Counted from the stretch's first letter, positions 38,057 through 48,791 are shown. The stretch is DNA of 56,144 nucleotides from Lachnospiraceae bacterium (GCA_024684675.1 JAIKWO010000107.1:1-56144); one strand, 5' to 3'. Program-made: numbers and translations. The notes: generated by a model not told the origin, from the letters alone.

Positions 38057-39004
38057 ATGAACAAAAAAATGAAAGTACTGATCACTTTGACCGGCATGAC
38101 AATCACAACCCTACATGTAATCAATAAAATCCAGTATATGACTGCAACCGTAAAAAATACGCTCGGTGGATCCGAAAACCACTACTATGAATGGAGATTT
38201 GGTAAGATTCGCTACACAAAAAAAGGAAACGGATCTCCACTCTTACTGGTTCATGACTTAACACTTGGAAGTTCCGGATACGAATATCACCGATTAATCG
38301 ATCAACTGTCTAAGACACATGAGGTATATACAATTGATTTTATCGGTTATGGTCTATCCGATAAACCGAACATGACATACACTAATTTCCTGTATGTACA
38401 AATGCTTACTGATTTTGTTAAAAATGTGATTGGACGGAAAACTGACATTATCGCATCTGGTGACAGCGCACCGATCACAGTGATGACATGCCATAACGAT
38501 CCGGAAGTATTTAACAGAATCATATTAATCAATCCGCAGAGCATTGAACATCTCGGACAGATTCCTTCAAAACAGACCAAAGCATTAAAACTTCTGATCG
38601 AATCTCCAATCGTCGGAACGTTTGTTTACACGCTGGCCTCAACAAAATCGGCATTTATCAATCTTTTCCAGAATAAATACTTTGCAAATCCGGGGAAGAT
38701 CAAAGACGAATACATTACAGCTTATGTAGAAGCAAGCCATACACCGGATTACAATTCGAAGTATTCTTTCGCAAGCTACATCGGAAGATACACCAATTCA
38801 AATATCATCCATTCTCTGAAAGAAATCAACCACGCCGTTCTGGTTCTTGCAGGAGAAGAAAAAGAGGGTGGTCAGGAGATCGTTGATACCTATCTTTCCT
38901 ATAATCCTGCATTAGAAACCGCATTCATCAGCGGTGCAAAACAATTGCCGCAAATCGAAGAACCGGAACAATGCCTGCAGCACATCGGATTATTCTTGAA
39001 TTAA
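38057..39004 (+). CDS. Alpha/beta hydrolase
   Basis: 'GSPLLLVHDLTLGSSGYEYHRLIDQLSKTHEVYTIDFIGYGLSDKP'; start at MNKKMKVL. Confidence 0.85.
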   Translation: MNKKMKVLITLTGMTITTLHVINKIQYMTATVKNTLGGSENHYYEWRFGKIRYTKKGNGSPLLLVHDLTLGSSGYEYHRLIDQLSKTHEVYTIDFIGYGLSDKPNMTYTNFLYVQMLTDFVKNVIGRKTDIIASGDSAPITVMTCHNDPEVFNRIILINPQSIEHLGQIPSKQTKALKLLIESPIVGTFVYTLASTKSAFINLFQNKYFANPGKIKDEYITAYVEASHTPDYNSKYSFASYIGRYTNSNIIHSLKEINHAVLVLAGEEKEGGQEIVDTYLSYNPALETAFISGAKQLPQIEEPEQCLQHIGLFLN

Positions 39005-39741
39005 ACTAAAGGTTCTTTGGAAGGAAGCCCTGCTTTACGAGGAAAACGTGAAGGGGTTTCCTTTTTTTTATGTATAAAGATAAGTGAACGCGACAGATCG
39101 GAAGAAGGAAGCATAAAACGCTCGACCTTAAAAACTTCACCGCCAAGAACATCGATCGCATGAGCAGCAGCATTCAACTCTTCATCCGTTTTTTCGGATT
39201 TAAATGCAATGAACATGCCGTCGGTCTTCACAAAAGGAAGACAGTACTCCGAAAGCGTCGAAAGATTAGCAACCGCTCTGGAAACAGCAAGATCATATAT
39301 AGCTCTTTTCTTTCCTGTTTTGGCAAAATCTTCCGCGCGCCCATGGATCGTCTCGATCCCGGAAAGAGAAAGCTCATCGATCAACGTGTTCAAAAAATTG
39401 ATCCGTTTATTAAGTGAATCAAGCAAAGTAACTTGAAGATCGGGAAAAAGGATCTTAAGCGGAAGACCGGGGAATCCGGCTCCCGTTCCGACATCGATCA
39501 AAGAATAACCTTTTTCAGGATTGAAAAAAGAAGCAAGCGAAAGTGAATCGATAAAATGCTTCTGCATTACTTCACGATAATCCGTGATCGCAGTCAGATT
39601 CATAAAACCATTCCATTCAACCAAAAGCTCATAGTATCTTAAAAACTGACACATCTGTCGTTTATTTAAAAAAACACCAAGTTGCTTAAGATCTTCTATA
39701 AAAGGCACTATATCATAACGACTCAAGATTTCTTCGTTCAT
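39001..39741 (-). CDS. rsmG: 16S rRNA (guanine-N7)-methyltransferase
   Basis: 'NLTAITDYREVMQKHFIDSLS', 'LIDVGTGAGFPGLPLKI'; start at MNEEILSRY. Confidence 0.95.
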   Translation of the reverse strand: MNEEILSRYDIVPFIEDLKQLGVFLNKRQMCQFLRYYELLVEWNGFMNLTAITDYREVMQKHFIDSLSLASFFNPEKGYSLIDVGTGAGFPGLPLKILFPDLQVTLLDSLNKRINFLNTLIDELSLSGIETIHGRAEDFAKTGKKRAIYDLAVSRAVANLSTLSEYCLPFVKTDGMFIAFKSEKTDEELNAAAHAIDVLGGEVFKVERFMLPSSDLSRSLIFIHKKKETPSRFPRKAGLPSKEPLV

Positions 39742-39751
39742 AAATTCCCTT

Positions 39752-41668
39752 CTAGGATCTTGTCTTCTGAAAATGTTCCAAATATACAAGAAGCACGGAA
39801 ATATCAGCAGGAGATACACCTGAGATCCTGGAGGCCTGTCCGACGGAGATCGGATGGAATTTGATCAGTTTCTGGCGAGCTTCCAATCGAAGAGAAGGAA
39901 TATCATTATAATTAATATCATCCGGGATCTTCTTTTTTTCCGTTTTCTTAAACTGTTCAACCTGTCGGCGCTGCCGTTCTATATATCCTTCGTATTTGAT
40001 CTCGATCTCAACCTGTTCGATCACATCGGCCGATAAAGAAGGACGATCCGGATCAAGAGGTGCAAGTGTATGATAATCAAGTTCCGGACGACACATCAAC
40101 TCAGCCAGAGTAAAACCGGTCTTTAAAAGCGTGCTGCCATGGGCTTCCATAAAATCCTGAACGGATTTGGAAGCACCGACTCTGACGGATTTTAATCTGG
40201 AAACTTCCGTTTCGATCGCCTTTTCCTTCTCGCAAACCTTCTCATACTCTTCTTTTGAAACAAGACCGACTTCGTACCCATGCTTTCTGAGACGAAGATC
40301 GGCATTGTCCTGCCGAAGGAGCAAACGATATTCAGCTCTGGAAGTCATCATACGATATGGCTCAAAGTTTTCTTTTGTAACAAGATCATCAATCAAAACG
40401 CCAATATAACTTTCGGAACGATCCATGATCAGCGGCTCTTTATTCAGGATCGACATCGCCGCATTGATCCCGGCCACAAGTCCCTGCGCCGCGGCTTCTT
40501 CATATCCGCTACTACCGTTAAGCTGTCCGCCGGAAAAAAGTCCTTTGATATTCTTGAACTCAAGCGAAGGAAAAAGCTGTTGCGGATCGATACAATCATA
40601 TTCGATCGCATAAGCATTACGAACGATCTTACAATTTTCAAGTCCGGGAACCGTTCTGTACATCGCAAGCTGTACATCTTCCGGAAGAGAAGATGACATA
40701 CCGCCGACATACATTTCATTTGTATAAAGTCCTTCCGGCTCAATGAAAACCTGATGCCTGTCCTTATCGGCAAACTTCACGACTTTATCTTCGATCGAAG
40801 GACAATACCTTGGACCGGTTCCTTCAATAATACCTGCATAGATCGGGGAACGATCAAGGTTATTGCGAATAATCTCATGCGTTTTTTCGTTTGTATATGT
40901 TAACCAGCAGGATACTTGATCGATCTGAACGTCATCCGGATCTGTGGAAAAAGAAAACGGAACAACTCTTTCATCGCCGAACTGCTCTTCCATTTTCGAA
41001 AAAACGATCGATCGCTTATCCATTCTTGCAGGCGTTCCGGTTTTAAAACGTCGAACCGCAACGCCAAGAGATTTCAAAGAATCCGTCAAATGTGTCGCGG
41101 GCATCAATCCGTTCGGTCCTGTATATGTAATTGCTTCACCACAAAGACATCTTGCATTCAGATAAGTACCGGTACAAAGAACAACGGCTTTACAGGAATA
41201 CTCACCGCCTGTCAGAATTCGTACACCGGTAATCTTCTTTTTTGATCTACCGAAAGCATCGATCACATCTTCCGTAAGAAGTTCGCAAACTTCAGCCTGC
41301 TTAATAGTAAGATGTTCCTGATTCTCCAAAACACGGCGCATTGATCTGCTATACTCTGCTTTATCAGCCTGCGCACGAAGAGAATGCACTGCCGGTCCTT
41401 TTGAAACATTAAGCATCTTAGACTGGATAAACGTTTTATCAATATTCTTACCCATCTCACCGCCAAGCGCATCAAGTTCTCTTACAAGATGACCTTTGGA
41501 AGAACCACCGACATTCGGGTTACAGGGCATAAGTGCAATACTATCTACGCTAACCGTGAAGATCACGGTCTCAAGTCCGAGTCTTGCACATGCAAGTGCC
41601 GCTTCACAACCGGCATGACCGGCACCAACAACACAAACATCAACATTTTCATGAAATCCAGGCATCAT
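39752..41668 (-). CDS. mnmG: tRNA uridine-5-carboxymethylaminomethyl modification enzyme
   Basis: '[22 protein letters not shown]', '[20 protein letters not shown]', '[16 protein letters not shown]'. Confidence 0.97.
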   Translation of the reverse strand: MMPGFHENVDVCVVGAGHAGCEAALACARLGLETVIFTVSVDSIALMPCNPNVGGSSKGHLVRELDALGGEMGKNIDKTFIQSKMLNVSKGPAVHSLRAQADKAEYSRSMRRVLENQEHLTIKQAEVCELLTEDVIDAFGRSKKKITGVRILTGGEYSCKAVVLCTGTYLNARCLCGEAITYTGPNGLMPATHLTDSLKSLGVAVRRFKTGTPARMDKRSIVFSKMEEQFGDERVVPFSFSTDPDDVQIDQVSCWLTYTNEKTHEIIRNNLDRSPIYAGIIEGTGPRYCPSIEDKVVKFADKDRHQVFIEPEGLYTNEMYVGGMSSSLPEDVQLAMYRTVPGLENCKIVRNAYAIEYDCIDPQQLFPSLEFKNIKGLFSGGQLNGSSGYEEAAAQGLVAGINAAMSILNKEPLIMDRSESYIGVLIDDLVTKENFEPYRMMTSRAEYRLLLRQDNADLRLRKHGYEVGLVSKEEYEKVCEKEKAIETEVSRLKSVRVGASKSVQDFMEAHGSTLLKTGFTLAELMCRPELDYHTLAPLDPDRPSLSADVIEQVEIEIKYEGYIERQRRQVEQFKKTEKKKIPDDINYNDIPSLRLEARQKLIKFHPISVGQASRISGVSPADISVLLVYLEHFQKTRS

Positions 41669-41676
41669 AAAACCTC

Positions 41677-43059
41677 TTACTTACCCATACAAAATTTTGA
41701 AAAAATCTCATTTACGAGATCTTCTCCTATTTCTTCACCAATCACAAAACCAAGCGATGTATATGCATGCATGAGATCAATGGAATAAAAATCTTCAGGC
41801 ATATCATCATCAAGACTCTTCTTCACAAGCTTTAAAGCTTCGATCGATTCACTGATCGCTTCCTTATGCCTGATATTGGTAACATATATTTCATCGGAAG
41901 AAGAGATCTTTCCTTCAAAGAACATCTCCTTCACAAGTCTTTCAAATTCATCAAGTCCAACATTTTCTGTGGCAGATACACGGATCAGGGGAAATTTCTT
42001 CCCAATATGAGCAAAAATTTCCTCCTCTGTAACAGCTGCATGCAAGTCGGTCTTATTATACAGAATGATCGCACGCTTGTCGCGAATCATTTCACAAATT
42101 CGATGATCATTTTCATCGAGCGTACGTGAAGAATCCACTACATATAAAATCAAATCTGCATCATTTGCAAAACGGATGGCTTTCTCAACACCGATTTTTT
42201 CAACAACATCATCTGTAGAACGGATTCCTGCAGTATCGATTACTTTTAATGAAACACCGCAAACTTTTACATATTCCTCCAAAGCATCTCTGGTCGTTCC
42301 GGCAACATCCGTAACGATCGCTTTATCCTCTCCGACAAGAAGATTGAGAAAAGAAGATTTTCCGGCATTTGGTTTTCCAAGAATAACAGTACGGATCCCT
42401 TCACGCAAGAGTTTCCCTGTATCAAAAGAATCAACAAGGCCTTGAAGTGATGATAAAAGCTCATTCAAAACACCACGAAGTCTTTCTGAATAACCTTCTA
42501 AAGAAATATGTTCCGGATCATCAATCGCAGACTCAATAAATGCAATCTCATAAAGAATCTTTTCACGTAAAGAACGGATAGAAGAGGAAAGAGAACCACG
42601 AAGCTGACTAACGGAGCTTTTTAAAAATAATTCATTTTCGGAATGGATAACATCCATAACAGCTTCTGCCTTAGAAAGATCGATCCTTCCGTTTAAAAAA
42701 GCACGCTTTGTGAATTCACCGGGCTCTGCAAGACGTGCACCGTTTTGCAAAACAAGTGAAAGCACCCTGCGACTCATTAAAATGCCGCCATGACAGTTAA
42801 TCTCAACGGTATCTTCCGTTGTATAACTTTTCGGTGCTTTCATCACAGAGACCATGACCTCATCGATCATTTCTTTACCGTCAAAAAGAAAGCCATAGTG
42901 AATGGTATGGCTTTTCACATTTTTCAAAATATGCTTTTGATCTTTTGTAACAAAAATACGATCTGCAACTTCGATTGCTTCATCACCACTGATCCTGATA
43001 ATACTGATCCCGGCATCTGACAGAGCGGTTGCGATCGCAGTGATCGTCTCTGTTTTCAT
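41677..43059 (-). CDS. mnmE: tRNA modification GTPase
   Basis: '[33 protein letters not shown]', C-terminal '[10 protein letters not shown]'. Confidence 0.97.
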   Translation of the reverse strand: MKTETITAIATALSDAGISIIRISGDEAIEVADRIFVTKDQKHILKNVKSHTIHYGFLFDGKEMIDEVMVSVMKAPKSYTTEDTVEINCHGGILMSRRVLSLVLQNGARLAEPGEFTKRAFLNGRIDLSKAEAVMDVIHSENELFLKSSVSQLRGSLSSSIRSLREKILYEIAFIESAIDDPEHISLEGYSERLRGVLNELLSSLQGLVDSFDTGKLLREGIRTVILGKPNAGKSSFLNLLVGEDKAIVTDVAGTTRDALEEYVKVCGVSLKVIDTAGIRSTDDVVEKIGVEKAIRFANDADLILYVVDSSRTLDENDHRICEMIRDKRAIILYNKTDLHAAVTEEEIFAHIGKKFPLIRVSATENVGLDEFERLVKEMFFEGKISSSDEIYVTNIRHKEAISESIEALKLVKKSLDDDMPEDFYSIDLMHAYTSLGFVIGEEIGEDLVNEIFSKFCMGK

Positions 43060-43070
43060 GTATTTTCCTT

Positions 43071-43107
43071 AAAAAAAGGTGTATAACCATTCGGATATAC
43101 ACCTTTT
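43071..43107 (-). terminator. Intrinsic terminator downstream of jag
   Basis: Minus strand AAAAGGTGTATA-tccgaatggt-TATACACCTTTTTTT. Confidence 0.85.
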
Positions 43108-43122
43108 CAAGTAACAATGCTG

Positions 43123-43746
43123 CTATTTCTTTAAAGTAACGACTACTCTTCGGAAAGGTTCATCTCCCTCACTGTGTGTAGTTACATATTTATCATTCTG
43201 CAAAGCAGAGTGAATGATCCTTCTTTCATAAGGATTCATCGGCTCAAGAGAAACCGGACGTTTTGTTCTCTTAACCTTGAAAGAAATATTTCTTGCAAGA
43301 TTCTCAAGTGTGTCTTTTCTTCTTTTGCGATAATCTTCTGTATCAACTTTAACACGAATGTATTTTTCAGCGTCTTTATTTACAACTAAAGAAACAAGAT
43401 ACTGAAGAGAATCAAGCGTTTGTCCTCTCTTGCCTATCAAGACACCCATTTCATCACCGGAAAGATCGATATCCATTGCGCCTTCAACTTCATCGAATTT
43501 AACATCGATAACAACTGTCATATGCATTGCATCGAATACTTCTTTTAAGAAATCTTTTGCTCTGTCCTTAACAGAGCATTTTACTCTAGCTTTAATAACA
43601 GCTTCTTTGGAACCGATTCCGAGAAATCCGGAAGATCCTTCTTCTACAACTTCATATTCAAGCTTATCACTGGTAACGGTCAGTTTCTGGCACGCTTCCG
43701 TGATCGCATCATCAACAGTTTTTGCAGAAAATTCCATATATTCCAT
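43123..43746 (-). CDS. jag: RNA-binding protein Jag/KhpB (Jag-N, KH, R3H)
   Basis: 'GSSGFLGIGSKEA', 'IGKRGQTLDSLQYLVSLVVNK', 'MNPYERRIIHSAL'. Confidence 0.95.
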   Translation of the reverse strand: MEYMEFSAKTVDDAITEACQKLTVTSDKLEYEVVEEGSSGFLGIGSKEAVIKARVKCSVKDRAKDFLKEVFDAMHMTVVIDVKFDEVEGAMDIDLSGDEMGVLIGKRGQTLDSLQYLVSLVVNKDAEKYIRVKVDTEDYRKRRKDTLENLARNISFKVKRTKRPVSLEPMNPYERRIIHSALQNDKYVTTHSEGDEPFRRVVVTLKK

Positions 43747-43763
43747 AACTGATCACTCCCCCA

Positions 43764-45050
43764 TTATTCGTGACTTTCGTTGTAACGCTTTACCATATTC
43801 GCTTTTGCAGCAATACTTCCGGGCTTAGCATTATTCTCATAATATGCACTTGCCTTTTTCAGCGCTTCTTCTTTTTCCGCTTCTGAATATTTTGAAACGG
43901 AACTGTTCATTTTCTTGGTATTCATAGAAGCATAATTATTCATTTGCTCCTTGGAAATACCCTTTTTCTCTTTCTTCTTTTCGAACTTCTCGGCATTCTT
44001 TTTTATCAGACTGTCAAGATCCATTTTATCGATGTGCTTATTGATCAGAATTTGCTGAATCGTACGAACAACAGCACCGGCGATCCAGTAGATACCCATA
44101 CCTGCGGGAAGCGTAAAACAAAATACAGCGGACATGATCGGCATCATCATATTCATGGTCTTCATGGACTGTGCCATTGTATTCTGACCGTCACCGTTAT
44201 TCTGCGCAGGCTGCGGCATTAGTTTGATGTTGATCCACTGTGTCAATGCTGCAAGAAGCGGAATCATTACTGCTCCAACGATCAAAAGATACTGACCGGC
44301 AGAAAATGCATCGGAGATCATAAAGGAAGGCGAATTCGCTATATTGATTCCGAGAAAATTATTGTAATGCTCAAGCTTTTCAACCGTATCGGAAATCTCG
44401 CCGCTAATAGAAGGAAACTGAGCGGAAAGACTCGACCAATCAGCGGAAGATGCCCTGTTCAAGCAATCAATAAACGTATTCTTAATATACTCAAGATTTC
44501 CGCCTGTAAATGCTTCATTAGTGAACTGATCAGCAAACATCTTTGAGTTTGAAAGATTCTTTACAAAATCAGCACTTCCCGTAAGATCGATTAAATGATC
44601 GACCATCGGAGAAAAAGCTTCTTTAATCATGCCTACATAAGCGGGCATGGAATAAATTACACGATAAAGTGCAAACAAAATCGGCATCTGGATCAAAAGC
44701 TGCAGACAACTGCCTGTAGGAGATACGCCGTATTTTGCATAGATGGCTTTTGTTTCCTGATTCATCGCCATCATAGATTCATTATCTTTTTTACCTTTAT
44801 ATTTTTTCTGAACCGCCTGAATTTCCGGATTCATTTTTGCGGAAAGCTTTGAAAATTTCTGTTGCTTTACCGTAAGAGGAGTTAAACAAGCATAAATGAT
44901 AATGGTAAAAATAATGATAGCCAGACCAACATTCGGAATACCCATTTTATCAAGAACGACAAAAATGCCGTCCATCAGATATCCCAATACGACAGCAATC
45001 GGTCTAAGTACTCCATCCGATTGTGTCAATAATATACCACCTGACAACAC
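43764..45050 (-). CDS. yidC: Membrane protein insertase YidC
   Basis: 'IIFTIIIYACLTPLTVKQQKFSKLSAKMNPEIQAVQKKYKGKKD', 'CLQLLIQMPILFALYRVI'. Confidence 0.95.
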   Translation of the reverse strand: MLSGGILLTQSDGVLRPIAVVLGYLMDGIFVVLDKMGIPNVGLAIIIFTIIIYACLTPLTVKQQKFSKLSAKMNPEIQAVQKKYKGKKDNESMMAMNQETKAIYAKYGVSPTGSCLQLLIQMPILFALYRVIYSMPAYVGMIKEAFSPMVDHLIDLTGSADFVKNLSNSKMFADQFTNEAFTGGNLEYIKNTFIDCLNRASSADWSSLSAQFPSISGEISDTVEKLEHYNNFLGINIANSPSFMISDAFSAGQYLLIVGAVMIPLLAALTQWINIKLMPQPAQNNGDGQNTMAQSMKTMNMMMPIMSAVFCFTLPAGMGIYWIAGAVVRTIQQILINKHIDKMDLDSLIKKNAEKFEKKKEKKGISKEQMNNYASMNTKKMNSSVSKYSEAEKEEALKKASAYYENNAKPGSIAAKANMVKRYNESHE

Positions 45051-45082
45051 AAGATCCTCCTTAAGAAAAAAAATACATTGAT

Positions 45083-45292
45083 TTACGGAACAGGATCATA
45101 TCCGCCTTTTGAAAAAGGATTACATCGCAAAATCCGCCATGCTGCCATAAGACCTCCTTTAAAAGCACCATATTTTTGAATTGCTTCAAGGCCGTACTCG
45201 GAACAGGACGGAAAATAAGGACATTTTGTTGATTTCATCGGGGAAATATATTTCCTGTATATTTGTATAATGAAAATCAATATTTTTTTCAT
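45083..45292 (-). CDS. yidD: Membrane protein insertion efficiency factor
   Basis: '[60 protein letters not shown]'. Confidence 0.96.
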   Translation of the reverse strand: MKKILIFIIQIYRKYISPMKSTKCPYFPSCSEYGLEAIQKYGAFKGGLMAAWRILRCNPFSKGGYDPVP

Positions 45293-45308
45293 AACAAAAA
45301 CCGAACGC

Positions 45309-45656
45309 TTATAAAATAGATGAATTCACTATTTTATGAAGCTTTCCCAAATGTAACAAGGCACTCTCAATCTCACTGTAAGAAGAAGATGCCGCATTCT
45401 TTCGAGCAACGACTACGATATCTAAACCACTATTAAATATACTCTCATGTAATCGATAACTCTCTCGTAACAATCTCGTGATATGATGACGCACGACACT
45501 GTTTCCGACTTTTTTACTAACAGATATACCCAATCTGTTTATTTGCTGACTATTTTCCACGACATACATAACCAACAGACGGTTGGCATAGGATTTACCG
45601 TGATCGTAAACAAAACGAAAATCCCTATAACTTTTAAGTGATTCCGAAAATTTCAT
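45309..45656 (-). CDS. rnpA: Ribonuclease P protein component
   Basis: '[22 protein letters not shown]', '[26 protein letters not shown]'. Confidence 0.95.
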   Translation of the reverse strand: MKFSESLKSYRDFRFVYDHGKSYANRLLVMYVVENSQQINRLGISVSKKVGNSVVRHHITRLLRESYRLHESIFNSGLDIVVVARKNAASSSYSEIESALLHLGKLHKIVNSSIL

Positions 45657-45674
45657 ATCTCTTGTTTTTCAGAG

Positions 45675-45701
45675 AAAAATAGGCCACAAAATTGCGGCCT
45701 A
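45675..45701 (-). terminator. Intrinsic terminator/attenuator between rpmH and rnpA
   Basis: Minus strand TAGGCCGCA-ATTT-TGTGGCCTA-TTTTT; stem begins with the rpmH stop codon. Confidence 0.72.
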
Positions 45702-45833
45702 TGCTGATAAAATCTTTCTTCCTTTTGCTCTTCTTGCAGCTAAAACTTTTCTTCCGCCGGGAGTACTCATTCTCGCTCTGAAGCCATGGACTTTAGATCT
45801 CTGTCTTTTCTTGGGTTGGAAAGTCATCTTCAT
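45699..45833 (-). CDS. rpmH: 50S ribosomal protein L34
   Basis: My translation: [44 protein letters not shown]; below ORF-track cutoff. Confidence 0.98.
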   Translation of the reverse strand: MKMTFQPKKRQRSKVHGFRARMSTPGGRKVLAARRAKGRKILSA

Positions 45834-45878
45834 AGAAAAACACCTCCTTTACATTCTTCTATGGAAAATATCAGACCA

Positions 45879-45907
45879 ATTATAAAAGAAAGAAATCGGC
45901 AAGTCAA
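45879..45907 (-). promoter_or_regulatory. SigA-type promoter of rpmH operon
   Basis: Minus strand TTGACT-17 nt-TATAAT. Confidence 0.8.
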
Positions 45908-45939
45908 GCAAATTATAGGATTTATAATAAACAAAGATG

Positions 45940-46060
45940 TTTATAAATCCACTATTTTATCCACATATGATAATAAAATATGTGGATATTATGTTTATTC
46001 AATGTGGATAAATAATTTGAATTTTTTTCTATTTTAAGGTAAGATATTTTTGAGTTATTT
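45940..46060. other. oriC: oriC, rpmH-dnaA part (DnaA boxes and dnaA promoter)
   Basis: TTATCCACA at 45957-45965; TGTGGATAT at 45981-45989; TGTGGATAA at 46003-46011; dnaA promoter TTGAAT-17-TAAGAT at 46017-46045; divergence of gene strand. Confidence 0.88.
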
Positions 46061-46078
46061 TGTGGTTGGGAGAAGTTC

Positions 46079-47443
46079 ATGAATCAGCTTAAAGACAATT
46101 GGGAAACCATTAAAGAGTCTATCAAAAAGGAATACGAGATCACAGATATTTCTTATAATACATGGATTGCTCCGCTTAAATTCTATAAGGTAGAAAATAA
46201 TACTGTCATTATTATCATTCCTTCCGATCAATCCCACGCTCTCACTTATATTTCTAATAAGTACAGCAGCTATTTTAAAGTCATGATTTCTGAAATGATG
46301 GATCATGAATATGATGTTTCTTTTGTGTTGGAAAAAAATATTGAAAATGATAATGAGTTATCCACAAACAGTAATGCTTCTTTTTATCATATCAACTATG
46401 AAAATGCGAATCTGAATCCTAAATATACATTTGATACGTTTGTAGTGGGAAGCAATAATAAATTTGCTCACTCAGCAGCACTTGCTGTTGCCGAATCACC
46501 GGGAGAAACATACAATCCTCTTTATTTATATGGAGGAGCAGGTCTCGGTAAAACGCATTTAATGCATTCAATTGGGCATTTTATCTTAAAACAAAACCCA
46601 AACAAAAAAGTTTTGTATGTTACAAGTGAACAATTTACAAACGAAGTGATTGAATCAATCAGAGGCGGTAACGCAGCTGCCATGACCAATCTTCGTGATA
46701 AATACAGAACTGTTGATGTTCTTTTGATCGATGATATCCAATTTATAATAGGAAAGGAAAGTACACAGGAAGAGTTTTTTAATACTTTTAATGTACTTCA
46801 CGGATCTAATAAGCAACTTGTTCTTTCATCCGATAAACCACCTAAAGATATGGAAACATTGGAAGAGAGACTGCGATCCAGATTTGAAATGGGTTTAATT
46901 GCTGACATTCAGGCACCGGATTATGAAACTCGTGTTGCTATTCTTTTGAAAAAAGCAGAAACAACAGGAAAGATCATAAATGATCAAATTTTAAACTATA
47001 TTGCTGAAAACATCAGTTCCAATATCAGAGAACTGGAAGGTGCTTTTAATAAGATCATTGCATTTTCAAAATTAAACAGAATTGATCTTTCCGATATGAC
47101 ACTAAATGATGCGGAAGAAGCTTTAAAAGATATTATTTATCCGGATAAGCCTGTTGAAGTGACACCCTCACTTGTTATCAATACAGTAGCAGAACATTTT
47201 AATTTAAGTCCGGATGATATCACTTCTAAAAAAAGAAACGGAGATCTGATCACGCCGAGAAATATCGTTATGTATATTTGTAGAGAAAAGATCGGCATGA
47301 CATTACAGGCAACCGCAAATGTATTAAATAAGAAAGATCACACAACGATCATGAGCGGATGTAAGAAGATTAAGAATGACATTCTCAATAAAAAAGATAT
47401 TGAGGAAAATGTGGATAAGATCATTAAGAAACTAAATCTTTAA
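46079..47443 (+). CDS. dnaA: Chromosomal replication initiator protein DnaA
   Basis: 'PLYLYGGAGLGKTHLMHSIGH', 'LLIDDIQFIIGKESTQEEFF', domain IV 'KKDHTTIMSGCKKI'. Confidence 0.98.
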   Translation: MNQLKDNWETIKESIKKEYEITDISYNTWIAPLKFYKVENNTVIIIIPSDQSHALTYISNKYSSYFKVMISEMMDHEYDVSFVLEKNIENDNELSTNSNASFYHINYENANLNPKYTFDTFVVGSNNKFAHSAALAVAESPGETYNPLYLYGGAGLGKTHLMHSIGHFILKQNPNKKVLYVTSEQFTNEVIESIRGGNAAAMTNLRDKYRTVDVLLIDDIQFIIGKESTQEEFFNTFNVLHGSNKQLVLSSDKPPKDMETLEERLRSRFEMGLIADIQAPDYETRVAILLKKAETTGKIINDQILNYIAENISSNIRELEGAFNKIIAFSKLNRIDLSDMTLNDAEEALKDIIYPDKPVEVTPSLVINTVAEHFNLSPDDITSKKRNGDLITPRNIVMYICREKIGMTLQATANVLNKKDHTTIMSGCKKIKNDILNKKDIEENVDKIIKKLNL

Positions 47444-47668
47444 TTTTTATAAAAAAATTATAAACGAATTATTCACAAATTATAAACTATAATCACATAA
47501 TAATCTCATACTATTCACAGCTAAATATTAGCGATTATTCCAGTAATAGTAAGGCTTACAGGAGATATCAACATATTCGCAACCTATAATACTATGATTA
47601 CTAAATATTATTATTAATATATATAATTGATTGATTTTGAATTCATTAAGAAAAGGAGCACTTAAAAG
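47444..47668. other. oriC: oriC, dnaA-dnaN part (AT-rich, DnaA-box-like sites)
   Basis: TTATTCACA at 47469-47477, CTATTCACA at 47511-47519, direct repeat AAATTATAAAC at 47455 and 47477, very AT-rich tract before dnaN. Confidence 0.68.
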
Positions 47669-48778
47669 ATGAAGATCGTATGTAACAAATCAAATTTATT
47701 AAACGGAGTACAGATTGTATCAAAAGCAGTTTCAAATAAAACAACGATGTCTATTCTTGAATGTATCCTTGTTGATGCAAGAGGCGGTGAGATTACACTG
47801 ACTGCTAATGATATGGAACTTGCTATTGAAACAAAGATTGAAGGAGAGATTTTAGAAAGAGGTATGATTGCACTGGATGCAAGAATCTTTCTTGAGATCG
47901 TAAGAAAACTTCCTGAAAATGAAGTTACGATTGAAACTGATTCTTCTTACAGAACAACGATCACCTGTGAAAAAGCTGTCTTTAATATCATAGGAAAAGA
48001 CGGAGAAGATTTTTCATTTCTTCCGGAAGTAGAAAGAAATGATTCTGTGATCATTTCCCAGTATTCATTAAAAGAGATTGTTAGACAGACAATCTTTTCG
48101 ATTGCTGATAATGACAACAATAAATTAATGACCGGTGAATTATTTGAGATAAAAGATGACAATTTGAAAGTCGTATCTCTTGACGGTCACAGAATTTCCA
48201 TCAGAAACATTAAATTAAAGAATTCTTACGGTGAAAAAAAAGTAGTAGTTCCGGGTAAATCTTTAAATGAAGTGATTAAAATCCTTGGTGATGATGTCAA
48301 TAAAGATGTATCTCTTTTCTTTACACATAAACACATTGTATTTGAATTTGATAATACAACCGTTGTTTCAAGACTGATAGAAGGTGAATATTTTAAGGTA
48401 GATCAGATGCTTTCAAATGATTATGAAACGAAAGTAAAGATCAATAAAAAAGAATTTTTAAACTGTATAGACAGAGCTACTCTTCTTGTTAAAGAAGGAG
48501 ATAAAAAGCCGATCATTGTTACCATTACGGATGAAGGTCTTGAATTAAAGATCAATTCTGCAATCGGTAGCATGGACGAGGAGATCGATATCGAAAAGAT
48601 AGGTAAAGATATTATGATCGGGTTTAATCCTAAATTCCTGATTGATGCATTAAAAGTAATTGATGACGAAGAAGTTGAACTTTATATGGTTAATCCTAAA
48701 ACGCCTTGCTTTATCAGAGATGCAAACGAAAAATATATTTATCTTATCCTTCCCGTAAACTTTACAACAGTATCATAG
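47669..48778 (+). CDS. dnaN: DNA polymerase III beta sliding clamp
   Basis: 'MKIVCNKSNLLNGVQIVSKAVSNKTTMSILECILV...', 'FNPKFLIDALKVIDDEEVELYMVNPKTPCFIRD'. Confidence 0.97.
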   Translation: MKIVCNKSNLLNGVQIVSKAVSNKTTMSILECILVDARGGEITLTANDMELAIETKIEGEILERGMIALDARIFLEIVRKLPENEVTIETDSSYRTTITCEKAVFNIIGKDGEDFSFLPEVERNDSVIISQYSLKEIVRQTIFSIADNDNNKLMTGELFEIKDDNLKVVSLDGHRISIRNIKLKNSYGEKKVVVPGKSLNEVIKILGDDVNKDVSLFFTHKHIVFEFDNTTVVSRLIEGEYFKVDQMLSNDYETKVKINKKEFLNCIDRATLLVKEGDKKPIIVTITDEGLELKINSAIGSMDEEIDIEKIGKDIMIGFNPKFLIDALKVIDDEEVELYMVNPKTPCFIRDANEKYIYLILPVNFTTVS

Positions 48779-48791
48779 TTAGGTAATAAAA

